Under the pieces are notes generated by a model that saw nothing but the letters and a program-made list of their open reading frames with translations, was not told the DNA's origin and ran no database searches. A program made the position numbers and the translations under genes. From a virus, in the IMG/VR virus record IMGVR_UViG_3300021957_000103, positions 1-40,202 of that record: a stretch of DNA of 40,202 nt; one strand, written 5' to 3'. Below, one piece after another: positions 22,487 to 30,578 of the stretch; the first letter of the stretch is position 1; every line of letters begins with the position of its first letter.

Positions 22487-23061
22487 TGAGTATACCTAAT
22501 TTTATAGAGGTGTATCCTACGTTTGATAAAGAGTTTTGTGATTACGCGATCAAATGTTTTGAAGAAGCAAACGAACACGGGTTGTGTAAATCTAGGCAAG
22601 AGAAAGAAAACGTCAGTAGTATGTTAGTAGATGATAGTTCAGTTCATTTTCCTGTTTATGATTTCCCAATAACTCACATGACATCTTCTCTAATAGGACA
22701 ATTTGATGCAGGGTTTTTAGCTGCTCAACAGGGATACTATGCTACTTATGGACAGTTGCAAGAAGTAGGAGCCCTAAGATACTACGAAGCTAAACTACAA
22801 AAGACTCATCCGGGACAGGGGTACCATACTTGGCATTGCGAAGCAGGGGGACGAGAATTTCAAACAAGAGTATTAACTTGGACTGTATATTTAAATGATG
22901 ACTTTGATGCAGGAGAAACAGAGTTCTTATACCAGCAATATAGATACAAACCAAAGATGGGAGATATAGTTATCTTCCCCGCAGCATTTACTCACTCTCA
23001 TAGAGGTAATTCACCTATAGGGGGTGTCAAGTATATTATCACAGGATGGCTAGAGTTCTAG
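22486..23061 (+). CDS. 2-oxoglutarate/Fe(II) oxygenase (prolyl-4-hydroxylase-like)
   Basis: A 191-residue protein that starts on the last base of the previous gene. Metal ligands are probably H117 and E119 in YHTWHCEAGG, and H170 or H172 in FPAAFTHSHRGNSP. K182 in GVKYIITGW fits binding of 2-oxoglutarate. WTVYLNDDFDAGETEFLYQQ is the usual strand following the first ligands. The use of Glu instead of Asp in HxD/E is seen in some members. Substrate is not known; prolyl residues or a small molecule are both possible. It closes the cassette; the next promoter-like element begins one base later. Confidence 0.82.
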   Translation: MSIPNFIEVYPTFDKEFCDYAIKCFEEANEHGLCKSRQEKENVSSMLVDDSSVHFPVYDFPITHMTSSLIGQFDAGFLAAQQGYYATYGQLQEVGALRYYEAKLQKTHPGQGYHTWHCEAGGREFQTRVLTWTVYLNDDFDAGETEFLYQQYRYKPKMGDIVIFPAAFTHSHRGNSPIGGVKYIITGWLEF

Positions 23062-23079
23062 AGAAAGTATGGTAAAATA
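23062..23079 (+). promoter_or_regulatory. Extended -10 promoter motif after the oxygenase gene
   Basis: AGAAAGTATGGTAAAATA matches 18010-18027 at 16 of 18 positions and contains TGG-TAAAAT. It starts at the base after the oxygenase stop. A transcript from about 23084 would begin just before the short frame at 23105 and would run into the hairpin at 23201. Confidence 0.55.
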
Positions 23080-23104
23080 AGCCTATTGTATTGGGAGCAA
23101 AATT

Positions 23105-23311
23105 ATGTTATCAATGTTAACGGAAGAAGAAATTGCTTCACAAAAGAATACTGAAGAAAATAAAGCGGAATCGTATCCTATTAGTTATACTTTCCATTAT
23201 GGCGTTCGCCCCAATAACGCCTCTTTTTTTATTTCTCTTCTCTTCTTATTTATGGACATAAAATATGGCACTCAAAAAGCTTGTATTCCAACCAGGGATA
23301 AACAGGGATAG
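23105..23311 (+). CDS. Possible short leader peptide or small protein
   Basis: A 68-codon frame begins with MLSMLTEEEIASQKNTEENK, has a good ribosome site (GGGAG, 7 bases upstream) and follows a promoter motif. Its codons run through a terminator-like hairpin (23201-23221 with the T run after it) and into the start of the tail-hub gene in another frame (23265). The second half (NASFFISLLFLF) is just the T-rich tail of the terminator and looks unselected. The real product may be a short peptide, or the start may serve for attenuation. No family recognised. Confidence 0.35.
   Translation: MLSMLTEEEIASQKNTEENKAESYPISYTFHYGVRPNNASFFISLLFLFMDIKYGTQKACIPTRDKQG
23201..23230 (+). terminator. Rho-independent terminator or attenuator
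   Basis: GGCGTT (23201-23206) pairs with AACGCC (23216-23221) around a 9-base loop, followed by TCTTTTTTT. It lies about 140 bases after the oxygenase stop and 34 bases before the tail-hub ATG. It would end transcripts from the metabolic cassette or those begun at 23062. Confidence 0.7.
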
Positions 23312-25406
23312 AACAGATTACTCATCAGAAGGTGGGTGGTATGCCGCTGATAAAATAAGATTTAGGCAAGGATACCCTGAGAAAATTGGTGGGTGGACTC
23401 CTATTAACTTCACACCTTACGTAGGCGAAGCTAGTACTATCATACAGTACGGCACTACTGACAACAACGTTATCATATCTATTGGTACTAATGAAAAGAA
23501 CTATGTTGTTGTGGGTACTGAATTATATGACATCACACCAATTCGCGTAGTCCTTACCTCTCCAGCTACAGACAATTGCATATCTACAGTAGATGGGTCT
23601 ACAACAATAACCTTTAATATAATGGCTCATGGCGCAGCTATAAATGACTATGTGACTATTAGTGGGGCTACTGATGTAGGCGGAGTTCCTGCAAGTGAAA
23701 TAAATAAAGAACATAAAATAATAAGATCCGCTACTAATTCATTCGATGTTAGAGTTGAAACCGCAGCAACTTCTACAGTAGCAGCTGGTGGTGGTACCGC
23801 AATCTCTGCATCCTTCCAATACCCAGTAGGTTACCCGACGACTACTTTTGGTTATGGTTGGGGTGCAGGCCCTTGGGGCAGAAGTACTTGGGGTTCAAGT
23901 TCAGATATTGCAGTTGCATTCCCTCCTAGACTTATATTCCAAGAGAAGTTTAATAATGATGTTATCTATAATATCAAGGGTGGAGACATATTCTACTGGC
24001 AGTATACCCCAACAATCTCTGAAAGAGCAGTAGAGCTTAAGACTTTAACTGGCTCTAGAGCTGTCCCTGAACAAGTAGGTAATATTATATTTGCATTTAG
24101 TGGGCACTTACTTGCTATGTCTTGTACAGAATACAATATTACTGAGACTGATGGGTTAGTTATATCCTCATTATCTAGAACAACTAGACTTACTACTGTT
24201 ACAGTTACTACTGTAGGGTCACACGGTCTAGAAGTGAATGACTGGGTGTTAATGCAAGGTCAAGCACCTTCAGCGTATCAAGGTGAGGTTCAAGTATTGT
24301 CAGTGCCTACAGCAGATACATTCACATATGAAATGGCATATGACCCAGGAGTAGACGCTACCACCGTAGGAACATATAAATCTATAGATTACTCAGGTGA
24401 CTTTGATCCGTTATTAATTAGATGGGCAAACGTTGACCCAGTTATAGGACCTCAACCAGAAGAATGGAAACCAGAACTAACTAACACAGCAGGGTTCTTA
24501 AGAGTACAACAAGGTTCTCAAATAGTCGCAGCCCACAGAACTAGACAAGAAGTCCTAGTCTGGTCTGATATTGCATTATATACAGTGCAGTTCTTGGGTA
24601 CAGAAGAAGTATTTGCATTACAAGAGATATCTGATTCTATTAATATCATAGGGCCTAACGTAGTAGCAGAAGCAAATAACATTATATTCTGGATGGGTAA
24701 CGATAAGTTCTTCGCATATGATGGACGTGTAAGCACATTACCATGCACACTAAAACAATATGTATTTGAAGATATGAACAAGACTAACGGCAGACTTAAC
24801 TTTGCTGGTATTAATAGTGAGTTTAATGAAGTTATATGGTTCTACTGTTCAGCGCAATCAGATTCAATTGATAGATATGTTATCTTTAATTATGAAGAAA
24901 AAATATGGTACTACGGCACACTAGCACGTACTGCATGGGCTAATGTTGGGACTATTAAATTCCCTCTTGCAGCTAATGCAGGATATGTCTATAGACATGA
25001 AGATGGTGTTGACAATGTAGAAGACCCTAAGTCGCCTTCAAAACCTATCACTGCCTTCATAGAATCTGCTGACATAGGTATAGATGATGGAGACTCGTTT
25101 GTATTAACCAAGAGAGTAATACCTGATGTTAACTTTGTTAATTCTTCAACAAGCTCTCCTGAAGTAGAAGTAACTGTAGGGGTACGAAACTTCCCTGGTG
25201 CTAGAACAGATACAAATGATGTTGCAGGAAATACTTTAACTAGAGATGTTATAACTACTGCATCCGTTGATACTTATACTAATCAAGTTTTTGTTAGAGC
25301 AAGAGGAAGACAAATGAACTTTAAGATTGCATCAGATACTCTAGGAACACAGTGGCAACTTGGGGCAACTAGAGTAGACTTTAGACCTGATGGAAGGAGA
25401 GGGTAA
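23265..25406 (+). CDS. Tail hub / DNA stabilisation protein (P22 gp10-like)
   Basis: A 713-residue protein. The start MALKKLVFQPGINRDRTDYS SEGGWY is characteristic of a widely distributed tail protein, as is the end RARGRQMNFKIASDTLGTQW followed by RVDFRPDGRRG. It has repeated beta units and the segment GYGWGAGPWGRSTWGSSSDI near residue 200, shared with the gene at 17480. In P22 the gp10 hub plugs the neck and holds packaged DNA; the same role is likely here. The ribosome site is weak (ATGGA), so the start rests on the conserved N-terminus. It ends with an AAGGAGAGG site for the next gene. Confidence 0.72.
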   Translation: MALKKLVFQPGINRDRTDYSSEGGWYAADKIRFRQGYPEKIGGWTPINFTPYVGEASTIIQYGTTDNNVIISIGTNEKNYVVVGTELYDITPIRVVLTSPATDNCISTVDGSTTITFNIMAHGAAINDYVTISGATDVGGVPASEINKEHKIIRSATNSFDVRVETAATSTVAAGGGTAISASFQYPVGYPTTTFGYGWGAGPWGRSTWGSSSDIAVAFPPRLIFQEKFNNDVIYNIKGGDIFYWQYTPTISERAVELKTLTGSRAVPEQVGNIIFAFSGHLLAMSCTEYNITETDGLVISSLSRTTRLTTVTVTTVGSHGLEVNDWVLMQGQAPSAYQGEVQVLSVPTADTFTYEMAYDPGVDATTVGTYKSIDYSGDFDPLLIRWANVDPVIGPQPEEWKPELTNTAGFLRVQQGSQIVAAHRTRQEVLVWSDIALYTVQFLGTEEVFALQEISDSINIIGPNVVAEANNIIFWMGNDKFFAYDGRVSTLPCTLKQYVFEDMNKTNGRLNFAGINSEFNEVIWFYCSAQSDSIDRYVIFNYEEKIWYYGTLARTAWANVGTIKFPLAANAGYVYRHEDGVDNVEDPKSPSKPITAFIESADIGIDDGDSFVLTKRVIPDVNFVNSSTSSPEVEVTVGVRNFPGARTDTNDVAGNTLTRDVITTASVDTYTNQVFVRARGRQMNFKIASDTLGTQWQLGATRVDFRPDGRRG

Positions 25407-25597
25407 TGTCAGGTAAACATACTAAAATAACTAAAGCACCTAATATATCTAACCCTCAATCAGATTATAGTAGAGACCAACAATTACAAATGGTCAACCA
25501 ACTTAGACTATACTTCAACGAGAATGATGGGGTGCATAGACAAGCTAAAGGGCATTTTGATATGCTACTTACACTACAATGGTTAGGAGATAATTAA
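25406..25597 (+). CDS. Small tail-region protein
   Basis: A 63-residue protein overlapping the tail-hub stop by one base, with a strong AAGGAGAGG site. The segment DQQLQMVNQLRLYFNENDGV is a helical pattern I associate with small proteins next to tail hubs. It has no membrane segment or Cys. It is coupled to the next gene by a one-base overlap. A tail-assembly or virion role is likely from context. Confidence 0.68.
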   Translation: MSGKHTKITKAPNISNPQSDYSRDQQLQMVNQLRLYFNENDGVHRQAKGHFDMLLTLQWLGDN

Positions 25598-25935
25598 TGG
25601 CTTTTCAAGGAGTTACACCATCAAAGCTATCACAGGATGTATTAACTACAGACTATATTGCTATCTATACAGTACCAGCAAACACAAGGACTTATGTAAA
25701 AGATATATGTGTCTGTAATACATCGGCAGCTGGAGTAGATATAAGTATAAGTTTAGTGCCAAGTGAAGGCATTCCAGGAACATCTAACGCTTTATATTAT
25801 GATTTTACTGTGGATGCTAATGACACTATGCAGTGGAAGGGTTCTCAAATTATGTATGAGAACGATACGATACAAGTTAAAGCTTCTGCAACAGGATGTA
25901 CGATTAACATTGGGGGTGGCGAAGCCACTGAATAA
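25597..25935 (+). CDS. Small beta-rich virion protein
   Basis: A 112-residue protein. YIAIYTVPANTRTYVKDICV, then CNTSAAGVDISISLVPSEG and DTMQWKGSQIMYENDTIQVK give a jelly-roll-like series of strands. Such proteins I associate with tail or capsid surface parts of marine phages. It has three Cys. Near its end a hairpin GTGGC-GAA-GCCAC (25916-25928) is present in the DNA, but without a T run. Confidence 0.68.
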   Translation: MAFQGVTPSKLSQDVLTTDYIAIYTVPANTRTYVKDICVCNTSAAGVDISISLVPSEGIPGTSNALYYDFTVDANDTMQWKGSQIMYENDTIQVKASATGCTINIGGGEATE

Positions 25936-25967
25936 CAAGCAAAAACGGTTTATACATAGCATATTAC

Positions 25968-25978
25968 ATGGTATTATA
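25968..25978 (+). promoter_or_regulatory. ATGGTATTATA promoter-like motif
   Basis: TGG-TATTAT resembles the extended -10 elements at 18010 and 23062 and lies in the 68-base gap before the gene at 26004, 25 bases before its ATG. It is a weaker match and has no -35. Confidence 0.35.
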
Positions 25979-26003
25979 CAACTTAAATAAATAGGATTAA
26001 GAT

Positions 26004-27605
26004 ATGTCTTTAGGTAGCGTACTAGGAGCAGCAGCTCCAATAGCAGCAGGTTATTTTATGGGACCTGGCGGATTGAGTATGGGTATGGGTGCCTCAATTG
26101 GTGCTGGTGCTGTAACAGGTATGGGTATTGCTGCTTTATCTGGTAATGATGTCCTTATGGGTGGCGTAACAGGAGGTCTTGGTGGTTTTGGTGGCGGTAA
26201 TATGGCAGCTGCATTTAACCCTGCAACAGCTACTACTGTCCCCGCAGGTTCATCTACTGCTGTGGCAAATGAGGCAATGCTGAGTCCTTATACTCATGTA
26301 GGTTCTGGAGTACAGAAAGCAGCACAAGGGTCTCAGTTAGGTATGTTTTCTAATGCAGCTGCAGTAAATCAAGGTGTTGCTCCTACTACCGGTTTTGCAA
26401 GTGCAATAGGACCTAATACTCAAACAGGATTAAATTCGGCAGTGTATACAAATCCAACTCCAGCATCTGTAGTACCAAACGGAGCTAATATACAAACTGG
26501 TACGCAGTTAAAGACTGGCTACGGAACTACAGGACTTAATAACCAAGTAGAAGGTATTATTACCGACCCTTCAAAAGCTGGAGGGTATACAGGAAACCCA
26601 GCTCCGCCTGATACATCGTTTAGTGGTAGTATGAAGAGACTAGGTGATGGAAGCGTAGGTAAAGGATATATGAAAGCAGGTATATCTACACTTCCTGTAA
26701 TAGCTGCAGCTTTTGAAGAAGAAGAAGATTGGGATTGGGATGAAGAAAGACCTGATAAGTATGACCCTGATGCAACACTTAATATAAATGACCAAAATAC
26801 AGGAATTAATGAGGCATTAAAAGAAGACTCTGGACTTAGACTATATGCAGATGGAGGTATTGTTAATCAGACTCCAATGAATGTAAATAACGCAGGCGCT
26901 AATGTGACTGGCGGTGGAATGAATGTAAACAATGTAGGTGCTAACATGGGTCTAAACTCTGTATCTAATTTAAACCAAGGCGCTTCTAATATTCAAGGTC
27001 TAGGCGGACTAAATGTAAATACTGGCGGAACAAGCGCAAGTGAGTATGAACAGTCAATATTAGATAAACCTTTATATAAAGATATAGGATTTACAGGTAT
27101 AGGTGGAGGACCATCAAGAGTTCCTTACGATTATAATCCAGGAAATATACTCTCTGGTCCAAACTATACTAGAAACATGGATGGTACTTTTACAAGAGTC
27201 GGTCCAGTACCAGAGGATGCATTAGAAGTTCAACAACAGAATATTAGAGATAGAATGGCGGGTTCAGGAACCATGAATTTAAACGATGTAGGTAGTAGTG
27301 TTATGAGTGGTGGCATGAATGTAAATAACTTGCCTACTGCTAAGTTTGCTATGGGGGGTTTAACTGAAGGTCCTGGAGATGGTATGAGTGATGATATACC
27401 TGCTACTATTGATAATAATCAACCTGCTGCTTTATCTGATGGAGAGTTTGTAGTGCCAGCTGATGTAGTTAGTCATCTAGGTAACGGCTCAACAGAGGCA
27501 GGAAGTAAGCAACTATATGCTATGATGGACGAAGTAAGACAAGCTAGAACTGGGAGAAAACAACAAGGGACAGAGATTGACCCTGAAAGGTATATGCCTG
27601 CATAG
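26004..27605 (+). CDS. Gly-rich internal virion protein
   Basis: A 533-residue protein. The first 75 residues are Gly/Ala/Met-rich with membrane-like glycine-zipper stretches (GSVLGAAAPIAAGYFMGPGG). The middle has repeats of MNVNN/GANV type (GMNVNNVGANMG and similar). The C-terminus has GPGDGMSDDIPATIDNNQPA, then ALSDGEFVVPADVVSHLGNG, a motif I recognise from many phage internal proteins. It probably enters the host envelope or is packaged with the ejection proteins that follow. The stop is immediately followed by the next ATG. Confidence 0.68.
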   Translation: MSLGSVLGAAAPIAAGYFMGPGGLSMGMGASIGAGAVTGMGIAALSGNDVLMGGVTGGLGGFGGGNMAAAFNPATATTVPAGSSTAVANEAMLSPYTHVGSGVQKAAQGSQLGMFSNAAAVNQGVAPTTGFASAIGPNTQTGLNSAVYTNPTPASVVPNGANIQTGTQLKTGYGTTGLNNQVEGIITDPSKAGGYTGNPAPPDTSFSGSMKRLGDGSVGKGYMKAGISTLPVIAAAFEEEEDWDWDEERPDKYDPDATLNINDQNTGINEALKEDSGLRLYADGGIVNQTPMNVNNAGANVTGGGMNVNNVGANMGLNSVSNLNQGASNIQGLGGLNVNTGGTSASEYEQSILDKPLYKDIGFTGIGGGPSRVPYDYNPGNILSGPNYTRNMDGTFTRVGPVPEDALEVQQQNIRDRMAGSGTMNLNDVGSSVMSGGMNVNNLPTAKFAMGGLTEGPGDGMSDDIPATIDNNQPAALSDGEFVVPADVVSHLGNGSTEAGSKQLYAMMDEVRQARTGRKQQGTEIDPERYMPA

Positions 27606-28019
27606 ATGAAAACATCATTAGTCCCTAAAGACCACATATTAGTAGTCTGGGATAGAATTAAAGAATACGCAGAGGGATGCGCAAAGTATACATTTGGTAG
27701 ATTCTCTGCAGAAGATATGTTACAAGGTCTTCTTACCAAAGACCAACAGTTATGGATTGCATTTGATGATGAGGGTATCCATGCTTTTTGGGTAACAGAG
27801 GTTGTAGAGTATCCTCAAACTAAAATGTTAGTTATGCATTTTGTAGGTGGCAGGGATATAGAAGAATGGCAAACAGTAGGATTAAAACAACTACAAAGTT
27901 TTGCAAGAGATACAGGTTGTACTAAAATAGAGTCATATGGTAGACCTGGTTGGGAAAAGATTTGGAAGAATCAAGGGTACGTTAAGCGTCTCGTATTTTA
28001 TGAATTACCAGTGGAGTAA
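27606..28019 (+). CDS. GNAT-fold protein, T7 gp13-like
   Basis: A 137-residue protein. The order of elements (ILVVWDRIKEYAEGCAKYTF, FDDEGIHAFWVTEVVEYPQT, KMLVMHFVGGRDIEEWQTVG, then LKQLQSFARDTGCTKIESYG and RPGWEKIWKNQGY) is that of GNAT acyltransferases, and similar proteins in T7-type phages (gp13) sit next to internal core genes. A typical acetyl-CoA loop (Q/RxxGxG/A) is not evident, so catalysis is doubtful. It may act in building the internal core. It has no spacing to its neighbours, which are internal proteins. Confidence 0.6.
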   Translation: MKTSLVPKDHILVVWDRIKEYAEGCAKYTFGRFSAEDMLQGLLTKDQQLWIAFDDEGIHAFWVTEVVEYPQTKMLVMHFVGGRDIEEWQTVGLKQLQSFARDTGCTKIESYGRPGWEKIWKNQGYVKRLVFYELPVE

Positions 28020-28023
28020 TAAA

Positions 28024-29307
28024 ATGTTTTTAAAATTAATACCTAATAGAGTTAAAGTTTGGGCAATCAAACATCTGTATGCAGATATTGCAGCAATGGG
28101 TGATGGCGGAGATACGCAACTTGCTCACGTCAACGAAAAAGAAGTCAAGCTATTGAAGAAACACGGTGGTGCGGGAACTATAAACCCTGCAACAGGACTA
28201 CGTGAATTCAAAGGTAAAGGCGGTGGCGGTAGTGCTCCAGCAAAACAAGAATCTACTTCATACTCTTCTAACTTACCAGAATACGCAAAGCCTTATTACC
28301 AAGAGCAAATGAAGCAGGTAGCTAAGGAAGTATATACTACTGACTCAGCAGGAAATGTAACGGGTGTTAAAGGAAACGAAGTATACGAAGGTCCTAGAGT
28401 AGCTGGGTTCAATGCCGACCAAACAGGAGCTCAAGATGCAGTCAGAGGAATGACTACTCCAGGGCAATTTGCAGGGGCAACATCTGGACTAAATAATGCA
28501 ATGACTAATGCTACTACTGCTCAAGGTGGTATATCTACAGCACTAGGTTATGACCCAACAGCAATAACAAATGAAACAGTAAATACTCAAAAGTTTACTG
28601 ACTCTGGTGTAGCGGATTCTTATATGAGTCCTTACATGCAAAATGTTGTTGATGTTCAGTCAGCAGAAGCTAGAAGACAAGCGGATATTACTAAAGCTGG
28701 TATGGGCATGCAGTCTATTGGTAGAGGTACTTTTGGCGGAGGTAGAGAAGCACTAATGCAGTCTGAAGCTGATAGAAACCTAGCAATACAGTTAGGTAGA
28801 ATACAAGCTGAAGGTAGTCAGAATGCATATCAACAAGGTCAACAAGCATTTCAAAATGACCAGAACCGTGACTTATCAATGCAGAAAGCTAACCAAGCAG
28901 CTGACTTACAGTCACAACAATTAAATCAAACAGGTAATCAGTTTACAGCAGACTTAAACAAACAGATAGGTTTAGGTGGATTAACAGCTGGGTTAACGGG
29001 CGGAACTGCACTAGGACAACTAGGTGGTCTAGAACAACAAACAGACTTACAAAGAATTCAAGCTCAAGCTGCATCTGGTGCAGAACAACAGCAACTTGCA
29101 CAAGACCAACTCAATGCAGACCAACAACAGTTTATGGAAAATGCAAACGCCAAGAAAGCTGCATTAGAGTTTCAATCTAATATACTTCGAGGTAATGCAG
29201 GTGCATTAGGGTCAACAAGAACTAATTATGCTCCTGAACCTAACACAACTTCTCAAATTGCTGGTCTAGGTTTAGCAGGACTAGGTTTATATAACAAATT
29301 AAGCTAG
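28024..29307 (+). CDS. Internal virion / DNA ejection protein
   Basis: The start is the ATG at 28024 (MFLKLIPNRVKVWAIKHLYA), with GGAG 8 bases upstream; an upstream in-frame start at 27937 lies inside the previous gene. The product has 427 residues. LLKKHGGAGTINPATGLREF (about 43-62) is a typical N-terminal signature of this class, and SPYMQNVVDVQSAEARRQAD with GMQSIGRGTFGGGREALMQS is its core. The second half is Gln/Ala-rich and helical. Such proteins are packed inside the head and form part of a channel into the host on infection. Confidence 0.7.
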   Translation: MFLKLIPNRVKVWAIKHLYADIAAMGDGGDTQLAHVNEKEVKLLKKHGGAGTINPATGLREFKGKGGGGSAPAKQESTSYSSNLPEYAKPYYQEQMKQVAKEVYTTDSAGNVTGVKGNEVYEGPRVAGFNADQTGAQDAVRGMTTPGQFAGATSGLNNAMTNATTAQGGISTALGYDPTAITNETVNTQKFTDSGVADSYMSPYMQNVVDVQSAEARRQADITKAGMGMQSIGRGTFGGGREALMQSEADRNLAIQLGRIQAEGSQNAYQQGQQAFQNDQNRDLSMQKANQAADLQSQQLNQTGNQFTADLNKQIGLGGLTAGLTGGTALGQLGGLEQQTDLQRIQAQAASGAEQQQLAQDQLNADQQQFMENANAKKAALEFQSNILRGNAGALGSTRTNYAPEPNTTSQIAGLGLAGLGLYNKLS

Positions 29308-29315
29308 GATAGATT

Positions 29316-30578
29316 ATGAATATAATTCAGATACAAGATAGATTAAAAGGTGTTTCAGATGATGCTCTGAAAGGTTACGTAACTAATCCTTCAGGAGATG
29401 TTCCTACCTATTTAGCGTTAGGTGAGATTGGACGTAGAGAAGATGTTCGTAAAGAGTATCAAGCAGCTCAAGCTGACCAACCACAAAAGACTGTAGCTGA
29501 AGAAAAACTAGCAGCAATGCCTCAAGGTATTGGTTCATTAACTGAAGGTATGGCAACTTCAGAACCTCAAGGAATAACTCAACCACCAATGCAGTCTATG
29601 AATCCTGCAATAGCAGAGACTGGCGTAGCTAATCTAGCTACACCTAATATGCCTCAACAAAACTTTGAAGCTGGTGGTATTGTTACTAATCAAATAGGAA
29701 TAGATTCAAATCCTTATTTTCCTTTTGACTCCGAAGTAGGAGGTACATATGGTATGCCTCAAGAACCTATGGTTAATGATTATAAAGATTACTTACAGGA
29801 AAAGAAAGATGCTTTCGGTATAGGCAATGAATATTATGAAGACGAAAGAGAAGCTATAAAATTAGAAAAAGAAGAGTTAGCAAAAAGAAGAAAACAACTA
29901 CCTTATGATGGTATGATTAGGGCAGGGTTAAATATTGCTGCAGGTCAATCTGATGACTTTGTAACTAACGCAGCTAGAGGAGCAATACCAGCATTTAATA
30001 AGTATGGTGAAGAAGCAGAGTCTGTTCGTAAAGAAGAAAAATTAAACCGTAAGGAAGATAGACTTATAAACAAACAAGTGAGAGCTGAAGCTATGGGTGA
30101 CATGGCAGGGTTTGATGCATACAATAAAGAAATCAGAGCAACACAACTTAAGCTTATTGAAATAGAAACTGATAAATTAAGTAAAGCTCTTACGAGGGGA
30201 GTAGCTGCTAACTCCGCTGAATATAAACTAAGAGCTGAAGCTATGGATAAAGCCATCAAAGTAATGGGCGGAGAGTATGGCTCAACTGGTGCTCTAGTAA
30301 CTAAGTTTGGTGATGATAAAGAAGGATATAATAAAGAACTAGTGAAAAACTTCAGACAACAATATACCCTTCTAGGCGGTGCAGATGCTAATCTAGCAGG
30401 CATTATGGATACTGTACTTACACCAGAGGATGAAGGAGGTTTACAGCCAAGAGCAAAAGGAGTAGCAAATACTTCGGCATCTACTTCTACAGAAACTTCT
30501 ACAGAAGGTGAAATAATTACAGCACCAGACGGAAAAAAATATAGAAAATTACCTAACGGCAAATACACCCCAGTATAA
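29316..30578 (+). CDS. Putative internal virion protein
   Basis: A 420-residue protein. The N-terminus (QIQDRLKGVSDDALKGYVTN, then PTYLALGEIGRREDVRKEYQ) has the helical pattern found in internal proteins of marine short-tailed phages. A later segment, LPYDGMIRAGLNIAAGQSDD followed by FVTNAARGAIPAFNKYGEEA, is a second common piece. The long charged helix after it may be coiled. The C-terminus is ITAPDGKKYRKLPNGKYTPV. The stop shares a base with the giant gene, so the two are coupled; the role is probably in ejection. Confidence 0.65.
   Translation: MNIIQIQDRLKGVSDDALKGYVTNPSGDVPTYLALGEIGRREDVRKEYQAAQADQPQKTVAEEKLAAMPQGIGSLTEGMATSEPQGITQPPMQSMNPAIAETGVANLATPNMPQQNFEAGGIVTNQIGIDSNPYFPFDSEVGGTYGMPQEPMVNDYKDYLQEKKDAFGIGNEYYEDEREAIKLEKEELAKRRKQLPYDGMIRAGLNIAAGQSDDFVTNAARGAIPAFNKYGEEAESVRKEEKLNRKEDRLINKQVRAEAMGDMAGFDAYNKEIRATQLKLIEIETDKLSKALTRGVAANSAEYKLRAEAMDKAIKVMGGEYGSTGALVTKFGDDKEGYNKELVKNFRQQYTLLGGADANLAGIMDTVLTPEDEGGLQPRAKGVANTSASTSTETSTEGEIITAPDGKKYRKLPNGKYTPV

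Noticed and set aside
25916-25928. Hairpin GTGGC-GAA-GCCAC at the end of the 25597 gene
   Set aside because: The stem is short and no T run follows, so I do not call a terminator.
27937-28023. 29-codon upstream extension of the ejection protein
   Set aside because: It overlaps the GNAT-like gene in another frame, and the ATG at 28024 has GGAG at proper distance.
29945-30568. 207-codon open frame on the minus strand
   Set aside because: It is the reverse side of the well-supported gene at 29316, with no ribosome site and low-complexity Ser/Leu/Ala composition.
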